Assembly: GCA_016219005.1 (NCBI GenBank)
Contig: JACRCN010000083.1
Coordinates: 1 to 64,000, forward strand
Source of the DNA: Deltaproteobacteria bacterium
GTDB lineage: Bacteria; Desulfobacterota; Desulfobacteria; Desulfobacterales; SpSt-501
Direction: 5' to 3'
DNA: 64,000 bases
In this document: one piece after another, positions 19,289 to 32,103 of the stretch
Layout: each line of letters opens with the position of its first letter
How positions within the stretch are numbered: position 1 is the first letter of the stretch
The notes under the pieces: model-generated
Database searches by the model: none
What the model was told of the DNA's origin: nothing
The model's input: only the letters and a program-made list of their open reading frames with translations
Translations under genes and position numbers: made by a program

Positions 19289-20986
19289 ATGTCCTATCTT
19301 GTACTAGCTCGAAAATACCGGCCCCAATCCTTTTCCGATGTCGTTGCACAGGAGCACATCACGCAGACCCTGGCCAACGCCATAGCGGCGGGGCGGGTGG
19401 CCCACGCCATCCTCTTCACGGGGCCACGGGGCACCGGCAAGACGACGGTCGCGCGCATCCTGGCCAAAGCCCTGAACTGCCAGGAAGGCCCGGCCCGGGA
19501 GCCCTGCAATCGCTGCCGGTCCTGCGAGGAAATCACGGCGGGGAACTGTGTGGACGTGTTCGAGATCGACGGCGCCTCGAACAACAGCGTGGACCAGGTC
19601 CGGGAGCTGCGCGAAAATGTCAAGTACATGCCGGCCCACAGCCGCCACAAGATCTACATTATCGATGAGGTCCACATGCTCAGCACCCCGGCCTTCAACG
19701 CGCTGCTGAAAACCCTGGAGGAACCGCCGGCGCATGTGCTGTTCATGTTCGCTACGACCGAGGCCCACCGGATACCGATCACCATTTTGTCACGCTGCCA
19801 GCGTTTCGATTTTCGTCGCATCCGCCTGGAGTCCGTTTCGCATTACCTGGCGAAGATTTGCGGGCAGGAGGGAGTCGTGATCGGCACCGAAAGCCTGGAT
19901 CTCATCGCGCGTGAATCAGGCGGCAGCATCCGCGACGGCTTGAGTCTGCTCGATCAGGTCATGGCATCCGGGGCGAAGGCGATCCCCCACGATCGGGTGG
20001 TTGATACTCTGGGGGTCATTGACCGCCAGCAGATCCACGAACTTGCGGAGGCCTTGTTGAGCGGCGACGTCACGCGGTTCATCGGTACCTTGGACGAGAT
20101 GTTTGATCGCGGTCACGATGTCAAGAAGCTGTTCTCGGACTTGCTCGAGTACTTCCGCAACCTCATGGTGCTTCACACCAGCCGGGAACCGTACAAACTG
20201 GTGGATCTGCCGGCCTCCGAGATCGAACTCATGCAGCAGCAGGCGCAGCGGTTCCCGCAGACGTCTTTGCATCAGATCCTCGAGACCCTGTTTCACGAAG
20301 AGCCCGCCGTGCGCCTGTCCGCCCAGCCCAAGCTGGCCGTGGAAATGGCTTTTTTCCGGGTGCTGCAGGCCCAACCGGCGCTGTCGATCAACACGCTGAT
20401 CCAAAAGCTGGAAGACCTCCGGTGTGAGGTCGGCGGCCCGTCCTCATCTTCCGGAAACACCCCCGACCACCGCCCGCAGCCTCCGCCGGCCGCGCGTGCC
20501 ACGCCGCTTTCGGAAGGGCAGGGGGCGAGAAATGCACCGCGGCCGGTTCCCGCCGCCACACCACCGCCGGTTTCGGGCACGGACCGGGATGCGGCCGAAT
20601 CGCTCGAAGCGGCGTGGCAGCGGGTCATCGACATCGTCGCCCGGCAGCAGCCCAGCCTGGTTGCCACCTTAAAAAAATGCAGCCTGCGCGGTGCCGGCCC
20701 CGGGCGGTTGGAAATCGTTCCGCCGTCCAACCATTACGCCAGCGGCATGCTGCGGCGGGACAAACACCTGGCGTTGCTGAAGAAAGTCTGTGCCGACGTA
20801 TTCGGGGGCGCGGCGGACTTCGTCATCGCCGCCGGCGGCGAGGGCGGGATGAACCCCCAAGAGAAACGCGAACGCAACCACACACTCGTGCAACAGGCGC
20901 TGAATCATCCGCTCATCGCCGATGCCATCGAAATTTTCAACGGTAAGCTCGTGGACGTGCAGATCCTCCCGGAGGTGAACAAATGA
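19289..20986 (+). CDS. dnaX: DNA polymerase III subunit gamma/tau
   Basis: [75 protein letters not shown]. Confidence 0.98.
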   Translation: MSYLVLARKYRPQSFSDVVAQEHITQTLANAIAAGRVAHAILFTGPRGTGKTTVARILAKALNCQEGPAREPCNRCRSCEEITAGNCVDVFEIDGASNNSVDQVRELRENVKYMPAHSRHKIYIIDEVHMLSTPAFNALLKTLEEPPAHVLFMFATTEAHRIPITILSRCQRFDFRRIRLESVSHYLAKICGQEGVVIGTESLDLIARESGGSIRDGLSLLDQVMASGAKAIPHDRVVDTLGVIDRQQIHELAEALLSGDVTRFIGTLDEMFDRGHDVKKLFSDLLEYFRNLMVLHTSREPYKLVDLPASEIELMQQQAQRFPQTSLHQILETLFHEEPAVRLSAQPKLAVEMAFFRVLQAQPALSINTLIQKLEDLRCEVGGPSSSSGNTPDHRPQPPPAARATPLSEGQGARNAPRPVPAATPPPVSGTDRDAAESLEAAWQRVIDIVARQQPSLVATLKKCSLRGAGPGRLEIVPPSNHYASGMLRRDKHLALLKKVCADVFGGAADFVIAAGGEGGMNPQEKRERNHTLVQQALNHPLIADAIEIFNGKLVDVQILPEVNK

Positions 20987-21294
20987 AAGGCATGGGAAAC
21001 ATGATGAAAGAGGCCCAGAAGCTCCAGGCGCGCATGCTTAAGATGCAGGAGGAACTGGCCGGGAAAACGGTGGAATCCGCCGTCGGAGGCGGCATGATCA
21101 AGGTCGTCGCCAACGGCCGCAACCAGGTCGTGGCCATCCGCATTGAAAAAGAGGTGGTCAACCCGGAGGATGTGGAGATGCTCCAGGACCTCATTCTGGC
21201 GGCCGTGAACGACGCCCTGACCAAGTCCCAGGAGATGGTCGCCGCGCAGATGGGCAAGCTGACCGGCGGGCTCAACCTGCCAGGGCTGATCTGA
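20983..21294 (+). CDS. ybaB: YbaB/EbfC nucleoid-associated protein
   Basis: [42 protein letters not shown]; between dnaX and recR. Confidence 0.95.
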   Translation: MKGMGNMMKEAQKLQARMLKMQEELAGKTVESAVGGGMIKVVANGRNQVVAIRIEKEVVNPEDVEMLQDLILAAVNDALTKSQEMVAAQMGKLTGGLNLPGLI

Positions 21295-21334
21295 TGGTTG
21301 GCAACCGTGTGAACGTCATAGGATCGGTTTCGTC

Positions 21335-21952
21335 ATGAACCATTATCCAGCATCCATTCGCAATCTAATCCATCACATGGCGCGTCTGCCGGGAATCGGG
21401 GAAAAGACCGCAGAGCGCCTGTCCCTGCACCTGCTGTACGCGGCAGACAAGGCCGTGGAGGAACTGGCGCGTAGCATTCTGGAGGTCAAACAGAAGGTCA
21501 GGCTCTGCTCGCGCTGCTTTTCCCTCAGCGACAATGAGCTGTGCTCCATCTGCAGCAACCCGGCCCGCGACGTCGCGGTGGTGTGCGTGGTGGAGCAGCC
21601 GGGGGACATGGTGGCCATAGAGAAGTCCGGCGCATTCCACGGGCACTATCACATTTTATCGGGTGTGCTGTCGCCCTTGAGCGGAGTGGGGCCGGACGAC
21701 ATCCGCATCCGCGAACTGCTGGCGCGGGCGGCGACCGGCGAGGTCCGCGAGGTTATCCTGGCCACCGGTACCAGCGTCGAGGGCGAGTCGACGGCGGCGT
21801 ACATCGCCGGGAGGCTGGAAGCCTTGCCCGTGAGCGTGACCCGCATCGCCGCGGGAGTCCCTATGGGAGGCGACTTGAAATACGTCGACCAGGTCACCCT
21901 GAAGAAGGCCATGGAGTCCCGCCGTGTCGTCGGCTCAACCCACCCCCGATGA
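21335..21952 (+). CDS. recR: Recombination mediator RecR
   Basis: HHMARLPGIGEKTAERLSLHLL, CSRCFSLSDNELCSIC zinc finger, Toprim VVEQPGDMVAIEKSGAFHGHYHIL. Confidence 0.97.
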   Translation: MNHYPASIRNLIHHMARLPGIGEKTAERLSLHLLYAADKAVEELARSILEVKQKVRLCSRCFSLSDNELCSICSNPARDVAVVCVVEQPGDMVAIEKSGAFHGHYHILSGVLSPLSGVGPDDIRIRELLARAATGEVREVILATGTSVEGESTAAYIAGRLEALPVSVTRIAAGVPMGGDLKYVDQVTLKKAMESRRVVGSTHPR

Positions 21953-22361
21953 TGTCTTCACCTGCCTGCGCTGCGGCGACTGCTGCCGGGGGTACGGCGG
22001 GACTTTTGTCAGCCGGGCGGACATAGAGGCGATCGCCGCTTTCATTCACGCCGATCCCCGGACCTTTGCGGAGCGTTACTGCCGACGGTCCGGCGACAGA
22101 CCCGTTCTGGCCCAGAGGGCCGACGGGTACTGTGTTTTCTGGGACAAGGCCTGCAGCATCCACCCGGTGAAGCCCCGCATGTGCCGGCGCTGGCCGTTCA
22201 TCGAGAGCGTTCTCGTCGATCCGGCCAACTGGCTCGCCATGGCCGGTTCATGCCCCGGCATGCGCACCGGTATTCCGCTCCGGGCGGTGCGTGCGTGCGT
22301 TGCCACGGTGCTGGCATCCGAAGGCCCGGAGGGGAGCCAAGGTACGAGGCGACGGCCATGA
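21924..22361 (+). CDS. YkgJ-family cysteine cluster protein
   Basis: CLRCGDCCRGYGGTFVSRADIEAIA...DGYCVFWDKACSIHPVKPRMCRRWPF. Confidence 0.87.
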   Translation: MSSAQPTPDDVFTCLRCGDCCRGYGGTFVSRADIEAIAAFIHADPRTFAERYCRRSGDRPVLAQRADGYCVFWDKACSIHPVKPRMCRRWPFIESVLVDPANWLAMAGSCPGMRTGIPLRAVRACVATVLASEGPEGSQGTRRRP

Positions 22362-23629
22362 CAGAGAACGAGCTCGACCGGGAGCATCTGGCGCAACAGC
22401 TGGCGGAAGCCTGCGCGGAAAACCGGCGATTCGAATCCCGCGTGCGCAACACCGAGATCGCCCTGCGCGAAGCCGAACAACGGCTCCAGCAGGCGCAGAA
22501 AATGGAGACGCTCGGCACCCTCGTTGCCGGAGTGGCCCATGAGATCAACAACCCCATCAACCTCATCCTGTACAACCTGCCGCTGCTGCAGAAAATATGG
22601 GCGGACCTTCTGCCGGCCATGATCGGTCTTGCGGAAAGCGCGCCCGAGCGCAAGTTCGGCGGGTTCAGCGGCGATTTTTTGAAGGACAACCTTGCGCAAC
22701 TCATCGCCGACATGGAGATGGCTGCCAACCGGGTCACCAAGATTGTCGCCGATCTGAAAAACTTTTCACGTCAGTCGAACATCGCTGAAAAACACCTGCT
22801 CAACATCAACACGGCCGTCAAAAACGCGCTGCGGCTGGCTCAGACCACCCTGCGCAAGGTCGCCATCGGCGTCAGGCTAGACCTGGCGCCGGATCTGCCC
22901 GAGATCGAGGGCAACCTGCAGAGCATCGAACAGGTCATCCTGAACATCGTGATCAACGCCGCACAAGCCATCGATCATGCCCGCGGGGAGATCCTGATTC
23001 AGACCGGCTTCAGCCTGAAGGACGGCCGGGTGCACCTGCGAGTCACGGACAATGGCCGGGGCGTCTCCCCCGCCCTGGCCGACCGGATTTTCCTGCCCTT
23101 CGTCACGGACAAGCAGGCGCAGGGGGGAACGGGACTCGGCCTTTCGGTCACCTACAGCATCGTCCAAGCGCACGGAGGGGAGATTTTTTTCGAAAAACGC
23201 GGGGAGGGATCCGGAACGGCCTTCACCGTGCAGCTGCCGACCCTGCTGAAGCGGCAGGCCGCCAAGATTCTGCTCGTCGACGACGACCCGATGGTGCGGC
23301 AGATTCTCAAAGAGGCGCTTGCGATTCCGCGTTGCTACCTACTGGAGGAGGCGGCGAACGGCATCGAGGCTTCCATTCGGTTGGGCACCTACCGGCCGGA
23401 GCTGCTCATTCTGGACGTGTTCATGCCTGAGATGGACGGGGTCGAGGTGTGCCGCAGCATCAAGGCCGAGCCGGCGCTGGCCGGAATGAAGGTCATCATC
23501 ACGACCGGTTTCCCCGGTCACCCCAAGTTGGACGAACTGGCTGCCCTGGGCTTCACCACCGTTCTGACCAAACCGTTCAACATTCCCGACCTGTTCCGGA
23601 CCGTCGAACAACTGCTCGCTGAGCGCTGA
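22358..23629 (+). CDS. Hybrid sensor histidine kinase with C-terminal receiver (start 22358)
   Basis: METLGTLVAGVAHEINNPINLI (H-box), DNGRGVSPALADRIFLPFVTDKQAQGGTGLGLSV (N/G boxes), then KILLVDDDPMVRQIL...LILDVFMPEMDG. Confidence 0.9.
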   Translation: MTENELDREHLAQQLAEACAENRRFESRVRNTEIALREAEQRLQQAQKMETLGTLVAGVAHEINNPINLILYNLPLLQKIWADLLPAMIGLAESAPERKFGGFSGDFLKDNLAQLIADMEMAANRVTKIVADLKNFSRQSNIAEKHLLNINTAVKNALRLAQTTLRKVAIGVRLDLAPDLPEIEGNLQSIEQVILNIVINAAQAIDHARGEILIQTGFSLKDGRVHLRVTDNGRGVSPALADRIFLPFVTDKQAQGGTGLGLSVTYSIVQAHGGEIFFEKRGEGSGTAFTVQLPTLLKRQAAKILLVDDDPMVRQILKEALAIPRCYLLEEAANGIEASIRLGTYRPELLILDVFMPEMDGVEVCRSIKAEPALAGMKVIITTGFPGHPKLDELAALGFTTVLTKPFNIPDLFRTVEQLLAER

Positions 23630-23640
23630 TCCCTTCTGGC

Positions 23641-24401
23641 CTAACTCTCCGGTGATGCGAAACTCGCCTTGACATACTCGCGGTTCAGCCGGGCGATATT
23701 GACGATGGCGATCTCCTTCGGACAGGATTTTTCGCACTCCCGGTGGTTGGAGCAATTCCCGAACCCGCATGTGTCCATGGAACGGACCATGCCCAGGGCG
23801 CGCCGGGCGGCCTCGGGCCTTCCCTGGGGCAGGAGCGCGAACTGGGAGACCTTGGCGCTCACGAACAGCATGGCCGAGGCGTTGGGGCAGGCGGCTACAC
23901 ACCCCCCGCAGCCGATGCAGGCGGCGGCGTCCATGGCCTTCTCGGCGTTGTGGGGCGGGACCAGGAGCGTGTTAGCCTCCGGTGCGCTGCCGGTGTTGAC
24001 GGAGATGAAACCGCCGGCCTGGATGATGCGGTCGAAGGCGCTGCGGTCCACGACTAGGTCCTTGATGACCGGGAAGGCCCGGGCACGGAACGGCTCGATC
24101 ACGATGGTGTCGCCGTCCTTGAAGTGGCGCATGTGCAGCTGGCAGAGGGTGGTGCCCTTGAGCTGGCCGTGAGCGCGGCCGTTCACCATGGTACCGCACG
24201 AGCCGCAGATGCCTTCGCGGCAGTCGTGATCGAACGCCACCGGCTCCTCACCTGCGAGTGTAAGCTGTTCGTTGACGACGTCGAGCATCTCGAGAAAGGA
24301 CATGTCCGTAGAAATGTCCTTGACCGTATAGTTTTTAAAACGCCCTTTGTCCGCGGGGTTGCTCTGGCGCCAGATTTTCAGTGTCAGGCTGATGGACGTG
24401 C

Positions 24402-24405
<4 letters not shown>
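23641..24405 (-). CDS. sdhB: Succinate dehydrogenase/fumarate reductase iron-sulfur subunit
   Basis: [58 protein letters not shown]. Confidence 0.95.
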
Positions 24406-26315
<1,910 letters not shown>

Positions 26316-26345
26316 GGGGGTTCCTTTCTGTCGGCGCGTCGCCAG

Positions 26346-26987
26346 CTAGTATCGCAGCGAGATGAAAATCGGTAGAAGGCCGAAGCCGAAACCGACGATC
26401 AGGCCGGCGGCGACACTGAGGGCCGATATCGTCGGCATGAGCTTCGGGTGGTTGGCGCCGAGGGTCTGGAAGGCGCTCCAGAACCCGTGCCGGACGTGCA
26501 AGCCCACCACGATCATGGCCGCCACGTAAATTCCAATGTAGATCGGGCTCGAGAAAGCGGCGGACACGATCTCGAATATGGTGGTTCTGGTTTTGTCCGC
26601 GAAGGTGAAGTTGGTCAAATGAAAAGCGACGAAGGCCAGTATGATCAGGCCGGTGTAAGGCATGGTCCGCGAGCTCAGGGTTCGCCCGCCGGGGGATGTG
26701 TCCAGGGTGTAGCGCACGGGTCGGGCCTTGCGGTTCTGGAGGAAAAGCCAGAGGCCGGTCAGGATGTGCACGGCCGCAAACCCGATCAGTCCCACCTCGA
26801 AGACCTTGAGCAGCGGGCCGAGCGAGTGAAGCTTTTCGGCGTAGCCGTTGAAGGCCGCCTTGCCTCCGTAAATCGTCAGATTCCCGGCCAGGTGGCCGGC
26901 GAGAAAACCGGTGAAAGCCAGGCCGGTCAGGGCCATCATGAGTTTTTTGCCGACGGATGCTCCGAGGGCCGCGGTCAACCAGTTCAT
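26346..26987 (-). CDS. sdhC: Succinate dehydrogenase cytochrome b subunit (SdhC, type B SQR)
   Basis: Five-TM protein, GKKLMMALTGLAFTGFLAGHLAGNL ... VGLHVRHGFWSAFQTLGANHPK; upstream of sdhAB. Confidence 0.93.
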   Translation of the reverse strand: MNWLTAALGASVGKKLMMALTGLAFTGFLAGHLAGNLTIYGGKAAFNGYAEKLHSLGPLLKVFEVGLIGFAAVHILTGLWLFLQNRKARPVRYTLDTSPGGRTLSSRTMPYTGLIILAFVAFHLTNFTFADKTRTTIFEIVSAAFSSPIYIGIYVAAMIVVGLHVRHGFWSAFQTLGANHPKLMPTISALSVAAGLIVGFGFGLLPIFISLRY

Positions 26988-27106
26988 AGCCTATCCTCCG
27001 ACAGGGTGAGGTGAAGTGCCGGGCGGCACTCCCGGCAAATTGCACGGCCTACCTTTTAAAACTTTGGAAATCCAGTGTCAACAGAACTGTGCGCCGCGGC
27101 GGGCTA

Positions 27107-27676
27107 TCAGCTCCGATAGGCAGACGCGGCTGCCTCCCACCACCAGGAATCCCGACGGGTGGCCATGACCGCCGCGGCGAGTGCCTTGCCGGTTTCGGTC
27201 TGAAGTCGGTTCGGGACATGTGGCAGCCAGTCGTTCGGCGGTTCGTAGCCGATGTCCTTGAGATCCTTCAGTTCGAGAATGAGCGCGATCTGATCCGCAT
27301 CACGCGCCAGCATGGCCTCCAGGGACTGACCGTCGCGGTATTCCACGATCAGCGCCTCCAAACGGGGCCCGAAGGGCAGCGCACGGGTGGCATCGGCAAC
27401 GGCAGCGGCCTCGTCGGCGCGGACATAGGCCTTTTGGACCGAGTTCAAATCACCGATCCGGGCTTCCGGCAAGTCGTGGACCAGGACCAGGGAGATCAGC
27501 TTGAGCGCGTCCGCCTCCGGGTGCATCTGCGCCATCACGTAGGCAATGAACGTGGCTGTGTAGACGTGCTCGGCCACGGATTCGCGTCCGGCGCCAAGAA
27601 ATTGGAAACCGGAGCGGGGGATTTCCTTGAGCATCCGGGCCTCAAACAACAGATCGGCAATGGGTTTCATACGCAT
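27107..27676 (-). CDS. HD-domain phosphohydrolase (YfbR-like)
   Basis: SVAEHVYTATFIAYVMAQ...LISLVLVHDLPEARIGDLNSVQK. Confidence 0.85.
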   Translation of the reverse strand: MRMKPIADLLFEARMLKEIPRSGFQFLGAGRESVAEHVYTATFIAYVMAQMHPEADALKLISLVLVHDLPEARIGDLNSVQKAYVRADEAAAVADATRALPFGPRLEALIVEYRDGQSLEAMLARDADQIALILELKDLKDIGYEPPNDWLPHVPNRLQTETGKALAAAVMATRRDSWWWEAAASAYRS

Positions 27677-27791
27677 CCTCGCTTGGGTGAGGTCCTTCTT
27701 GCGGGGATTTTATGCCGGGCCCTCGCCAAAGGCAACCCCCAATTTTAGGCGTCCTCCGGCGCCGGCCGAAGGGTCGCCGCTGCGAACCTGT

Positions 27792-27819
27792 TTGACTTGC
27801 TTGGATTTTATGCTATACA
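27792..27819 (+). promoter_or_regulatory. sigma70-like promoter of the tol-pal operon
   Basis: TTGACT-N16-TATACA, 64 nt upstream of tolQ ATG. Confidence 0.5.
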
Positions 27820-27882
27820 TCGAATCCCCAGCAATCGGGCAACCGCCACATACCCACAGCCAAGGAGGAGCGGAATTTCCCC

Positions 27883-28626
27883 ATGGAATTAGCGCAGCTG
27901 GATTTGGTCGGCATGATTCGCAGCTCCGGCATCGTCGTTCAACTGGTGCTGGTGCTGCTGCTGTTTTTCTCGGTCAGTTCGTGGGCCATCATCATCATCA
28001 AATACCGCTATCTTCGCCGAGCCTTTCGCGATTCGGCCGAGTTCAGCGACTTTTTCTGGAAGAGCCGGGATTTCTCCAACGCCTTCGCCCGGGCGAAGCA
28101 ACTGCCGGGCAGCCCGCTGGCACGGATATTCCGGGTGGCGTATATGGAGCTGAAGAAGACCAGTCAGGCCGGCGAGCCATCGGAACCCGGTGATCCCTCC
28201 GCGGCGGGCGTGAGCCCGACCTTCGCCTTCAGTCCGCGGTTCGCGGGCACGGACAACGTGAAACGGGCCCTGCGCCGGGCGATCAACACGGAGATGACGC
28301 GCATGACCCAGATGGTGCCGTTCCTGGCGACCACCGGCAACACGACGCCTTTCATCGGGCTTTTCGGGACCGTGTGGGGCATCATGACCTCGTTTCACAG
28401 CATCGGGCAGAAAGGCTCCGCCAGCCTTGCGGTGGTCGCCCCCGGAATCTCCGAGGCGTTGGTCACCACGGCCGCCGGCCTGGTGGCCGCCATCCCGGCC
28501 GTTATTGCCTTTAACTACTTTATGAGCAAGATCCGCATCGTGGAGACCGAGATGCAAAGTTTTTCGGCCGATTTTCTGAACATCATCGAGCGCGACATCA
28601 TGCGGCTTGAAAGGAGAAAGGGATGA
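27883..28626 (+). CDS. tolQ: TolQ (MotA/TolQ/ExbB proton channel)
   Basis: LLLFFSVSSWAIIIIKYRYL; TTGNTTPFIGLFGTVWGIMTSFHSIG; GISEALVTTAAGLVAAIPAVIAFN; RBS AAGGAGGAG. Confidence 0.94.
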   Translation: MELAQLDLVGMIRSSGIVVQLVLVLLLFFSVSSWAIIIIKYRYLRRAFRDSAEFSDFFWKSRDFSNAFARAKQLPGSPLARIFRVAYMELKKTSQAGEPSEPGDPSAAGVSPTFAFSPRFAGTDNVKRALRRAINTEMTRMTQMVPFLATTGNTTPFIGLFGTVWGIMTSFHSIGQKGSASLAVVAPGISEALVTTAAGLVAAIPAVIAFNYFMSKIRIVETEMQSFSADFLNIIERDIMRLERRKG

Positions 28627-29066
28627 ACACCGGCAGCGGCGACAATGGCTTGATGTCGGACATCAACGTCACCCCCTTCGTCGATGTGATGCTCGTACTG
28701 CTCATCATTTTCATGGTGACGGCTCCCATGCTGGTGCAGGGACTGGATGTGGCCCTCCCGCAGGTGACCACCAAGGCCCTGGAAACCAAAGAAGAGCACC
28801 TGATGATCACGGTGCGTAAAGACAACCTGATTTTCATCAACGATTTCGAGGTGTCTCTCGACACGCTGCAGGAGAAACTGGCCAAGATCGTTCAAGGGCG
28901 GGCCAGCGCGGACGTGTATTTAAAGGCGGACAAGGATGTCTCCTACGGCCTGGTGGCCCAGGTGATGGCCCGGATCAAAGACGCCGGGGTCGATAAGTTA
29001 GGGATGGTTACCGAGCCCTCGCCCCCCGAGAAGGATACCAAGGCGCCCAAAGCAAAACGCGGATGA
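28623..29066 (+). CDS. tolR: TolR (ExbD/TolR)
   Basis: SDINVTPFVDVMLVLLIIFMVTAPMLVQGLDVALPQ. Confidence 0.94.
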   Translation: MNTGSGDNGLMSDINVTPFVDVMLVLLIIFMVTAPMLVQGLDVALPQVTTKALETKEEHLMITVRKDNLIFINDFEVSLDTLQEKLAKIVQGRASADVYLKADKDVSYGLVAQVMARIKDAGVDKLGMVTEPSPPEKDTKAPKAKRG

Positions 29067-29995
29067 AGGACCGTCGGCCTGCTCGCAGATTAGACCACTC
29101 GGAGGGTGAAGATCACACCCATTCGGTGGCGTATCCGTTTTTGCTTTCTTTCGGCCTGCATCTGCTCGTTGTCGGTGCCCTCGTCTACATCCCGATGAGT
29201 TTTTCCACGCCGCGGCTGCCCCCCGGGGCGATCAGCGTGAACCTGGTGAGCCTGCCCGGGCCGGGCCCCGGCGCGGGCGCCGGTGACGGCGGGCCGCCGG
29301 CGGAGAAACCCAAACCGGCCGAAGCGCCCAAGCCGGTCGAAGCGCCCAAGCCGCCGCCCGAAAAGCCTGCCGTGCCGATGGTCGAGCCAGCCCCGAAGCC
29401 GATCCCGGCGGCGCCGAAACCCGAAGTCTCCCTGGCGCCTCCCAAGGTGAAGGAGAAGAAGTCACTTAAAGAAGAGACGAAGAACCCCCAGAAGATGATC
29501 GAGCAGGCGATCGACCGGATCGAGAAGAAAGTCAAGGAACCGGACTCCGGTTCGGTCAACGCCGCGATCGATCGCATCCGCAAAAAACTCGGAGCGGGTG
29601 AGGCCGCGCAACCCCGCCCGGGCCCGGCCGGCGCTGGCGTGCCGGGGGCGGGCCCGGGCGGCGGCGGAGGCGGCGGCGGAGGAGGCGGAGCCGGTCAGAT
29701 CGAGCCGATTGATATCTACCGTGCGGAAATTGCTTACCAGGTAGAAAAAAACTGGGCCTTTTCGCCGCAGTTGGCGGGGGGCGACAAGAAACTGCAGGTG
29801 GGACTGGTGTTCAAGGTCCTCCCGAACGGCGAGATTACCGACATCCGATACGTGGATCGTTCCAACAACTCCTATTTGGACGAATCGGCCTACCGGGCGA
29901 TTGCAAAGTCCAGTCCGGTGAAGCCGCACCCGCAGACCATCAAGATGCCCTATGTGCAGGTGGCCATCCGCTTCACTCCGGAGGGAATTCGGTGA
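29063..29995 (+). CDS. tolA: TolA/TonB C-terminal family protein
   Basis: Single TM, proline-rich linker, polyglycine, C-term YRAEIAYQVEKNWAFSPQL...GLVFKVLPNGEITDIRYVDRSNNSYLDESAYRAI. Confidence 0.88.
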   Translation: MKDRRPARRLDHSEGEDHTHSVAYPFLLSFGLHLLVVGALVYIPMSFSTPRLPPGAISVNLVSLPGPGPGAGAGDGGPPAEKPKPAEAPKPVEAPKPPPEKPAVPMVEPAPKPIPAAPKPEVSLAPPKVKEKKSLKEETKNPQKMIEQAIDRIEKKVKEPDSGSVNAAIDRIRKKLGAGEAAQPRPGPAGAGVPGAGPGGGGGGGGGGGAGQIEPIDIYRAEIAYQVEKNWAFSPQLAGGDKKLQVGLVFKVLPNGEITDIRYVDRSNNSYLDESAYRAIAKSSPVKPHPQTIKMPYVQVAIRFTPEGIR

Positions 29996-30066
29996 GGGGT
30001 TGAAAAATCGAAACTATGGTGTATGATTCAAGAATTAAATCGCACGACAGACATATGGGAGCCGGA

Positions 30067-31392
30067 ATGAGAGTGCGGAAATTGCTGTGCGGGGTATTTG
30101 CCCTCGTGTGCTTTGTGTGCTCGGCCAGCTCTTCGGCCGCTCAGGACACCACCCAGTACATCGACATTACAAATCCCTTTCTGCGCAAGATCCCTCTGGC
30201 CATCCCGATGTTCAAGAACGTAAACGGTGCGGCCGCAGAGGCGGAGTATTCCCGCAAGGCGGTCGAGCTCATGTCCGGCAGCCTGGACTTTACCGGCTAT
30301 TTCAAGATTCTGGACCGGAGTGCTTTTCTCTTCGACCCGCAAAAAGGCGGTGTGAGCGCCACCGACATCAATTTCCAGAACTGGACGGTGGTCGGTGCGG
30401 AGCTTCTCATCACCGGACTCTTCGAGCAATCCGGCGACAACATCCAAATGGAGTTACGGCTGTTCGACCCGTTCAAGAGCCGTCAGGTCCTCGGCAAACG
30501 GTATGCAGGCAGTGTCTCCGAGCTACGCAAGATGGTCCTGCGTTTCTGCGCCGAAGTCATCTACTACCTCACCGGCAACAAAGGCATTTTCAACAGCCGG
30601 ATCGCTTTCGTATCGACCGGCTCCGGGAAGAAAGAAATTTACACCTGCGATTTCGACGGGGTCAACCCCACCCGGCTCACCTACCATGAATCCATCTCGC
30701 TCTTTCCCGCCTGGGCGGACGACGGACAATACTTGGCCTACACCTCCTACAAGGCCGGCAAACCGGACATCTTCGTCCGCAACCTGAACACCAAGAAGGA
30801 GACGGCCATCGCCCAGAACGGGATCAACATCACTCCCGCGTGGGTGCCCGGCAAATTCGAGATGGCGGCGACCCTGTCGTTCAGCGGAAACCAGGAAATT
30901 TATCTGTTGACGGGAGCCGGAAAAGTGATTAAAAAGCTGTCCAGCAACCGGGGAAGCAATGTATCGCCGAGCTGGTCGCCCGACGGAAGCAAGCTGGCTT
31001 TCGTATCCGACCGCTCCGGTTCGCCTCAAATTTACATTCTGGACCTCGGATCGGGAAACGAAAGCCGCTTGACCTTCGAGGGTAAATATAATACACAACC
31101 TGCTTGGTCGCCCCGTGGGGACAAGATCGTATACACATCCCAAGTCAATGGCTTTCAACAGGTATTTGTCATCGACGCGGGCGGGCAAAGCCCGATGCAG
31201 TTGACCCGTGATGCGGGTGGCAGTGAATCCGCCTCATGGTCGCCGGACGGCAGCCTGATCGTTTTCACCACCCATCGCGAAGGGCCCTACCGGCTTTACG
31301 TGATGACGGCATTCGGCACGGACCAACGACGGCTGTTGCTGCTGAATGGAGAGCAGACGAACCCCAAATGGTCTCCGGGTGTTTTTAATTAA
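30067..31392 (+). CDS. tolB: Tol-Pal system protein TolB (start 30067 preferred over 30016)
   Basis: TolB_N domain then WD40-like repeats [32 protein letters not shown]. Confidence 0.95.
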   Translation: MRVRKLLCGVFALVCFVCSASSSAAQDTTQYIDITNPFLRKIPLAIPMFKNVNGAAAEAEYSRKAVELMSGSLDFTGYFKILDRSAFLFDPQKGGVSATDINFQNWTVVGAELLITGLFEQSGDNIQMELRLFDPFKSRQVLGKRYAGSVSELRKMVLRFCAEVIYYLTGNKGIFNSRIAFVSTGSGKKEIYTCDFDGVNPTRLTYHESISLFPAWADDGQYLAYTSYKAGKPDIFVRNLNTKKETAIAQNGINITPAWVPGKFEMAATLSFSGNQEIYLLTGAGKVIKKLSSNRGSNVSPSWSPDGSKLAFVSDRSGSPQIYILDLGSGNESRLTFEGKYNTQPAWSPRGDKIVYTSQVNGFQQVFVIDAGGQSPMQLTRDAGGSESASWSPDGSLIVFTTHREGPYRLYVMTAFGTDQRRLLLLNGEQTNPKWSPGVFN

Positions 31393-31430
31393 ACACCAAA
31401 ACTCACAATCCTAAAAAGGAGGAAAAGAAA

Positions 31431-31943
31431 ATGCAGAAAAAGTTGTGGATGGTTGTGGCATTGCTTCTGGTGATGCCGGGTTTGCTTTTTATGGTTTCCT
31501 GTCAGAAGAAAGTGGCCGCCCAGGCCCCACCGGTCGCCAAGGCGGCGGAAGCTCCTAAGCCGGCTCCGGCTCCGGCTCCGGCCCCGGCTCCCATGATGGC
31601 AACGCCAGCCTTCATGACCGATAGAGTTTTCTTCGACTTCGACAAGTCGGCGCTGAAGATGGAAGCCCAGGCGCTGCTGAAGAAAAAGGCCGAGTGGCTT
31701 AAGTCCACCGCGAATGCCAAGCTCACGATCGAAGGCAACTGCGACGAGCGCGGCACGGCCGAATACAACATGGCGCTTGGCGAACGCCGGGCGCAATCCG
31801 CCAAGAAGTTCCTGGTGGATCTGGGCATCGATGCCAAACGCATCACCACGATCAGCTATGGCAAAGAGCGGCCGATCGATCCGGCTCACAATGAGGCGGC
31901 CTGGTCCAAGAACCGCAACGATGGCTTTGTGGTCAGCTACTAA
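31431..31943 (+). CDS. pal: Peptidoglycan-associated lipoprotein Pal (OmpA-like)
   Basis: Lipobox [53 protein letters not shown]. Confidence 0.96.
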   Translation: MQKKLWMVVALLLVMPGLLFMVSCQKKVAAQAPPVAKAAEAPKPAPAPAPAPAPMMATPAFMTDRVFFDFDKSALKMEAQALLKKKAEWLKSTANAKLTIEGNCDERGTAEYNMALGERRAQSAKKFLVDLGIDAKRITTISYGKERPIDPAHNEAAWSKNRNDGFVVSY

Positions 31944-32018
31944 CGGAGCCAACACCCACACCCATCGGCCGCGGGTGATTGTCCTGCGCCTGATGGGCAA
32001 TCATCCGGGTTCAATAAT

Positions 32019-32057
32019 AGACGGCAAACGCACGCTTTTTGGCGTCGTTTGCCGTCT
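32019..32057 (+). terminator. Hairpin between pal and ybgF (terminator/attenuator)
   Basis: AGACGGCAAACG ... CGTTTGCCGTCT perfect 12-bp stem then GTTTAA. Confidence 0.75.
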
Positions 32058-32103
32058 GTTTAACCCCCCACGGTGTTCCATAAAGATTTAAAGGCGTGCC
32101 ATA

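Noticed and set aside
31555-31595. CCGGCT tandem repeat
   Set aside because: Encodes the Pro-Ala linker ([11 protein letters not shown]) of Pal; ordinary for the family.
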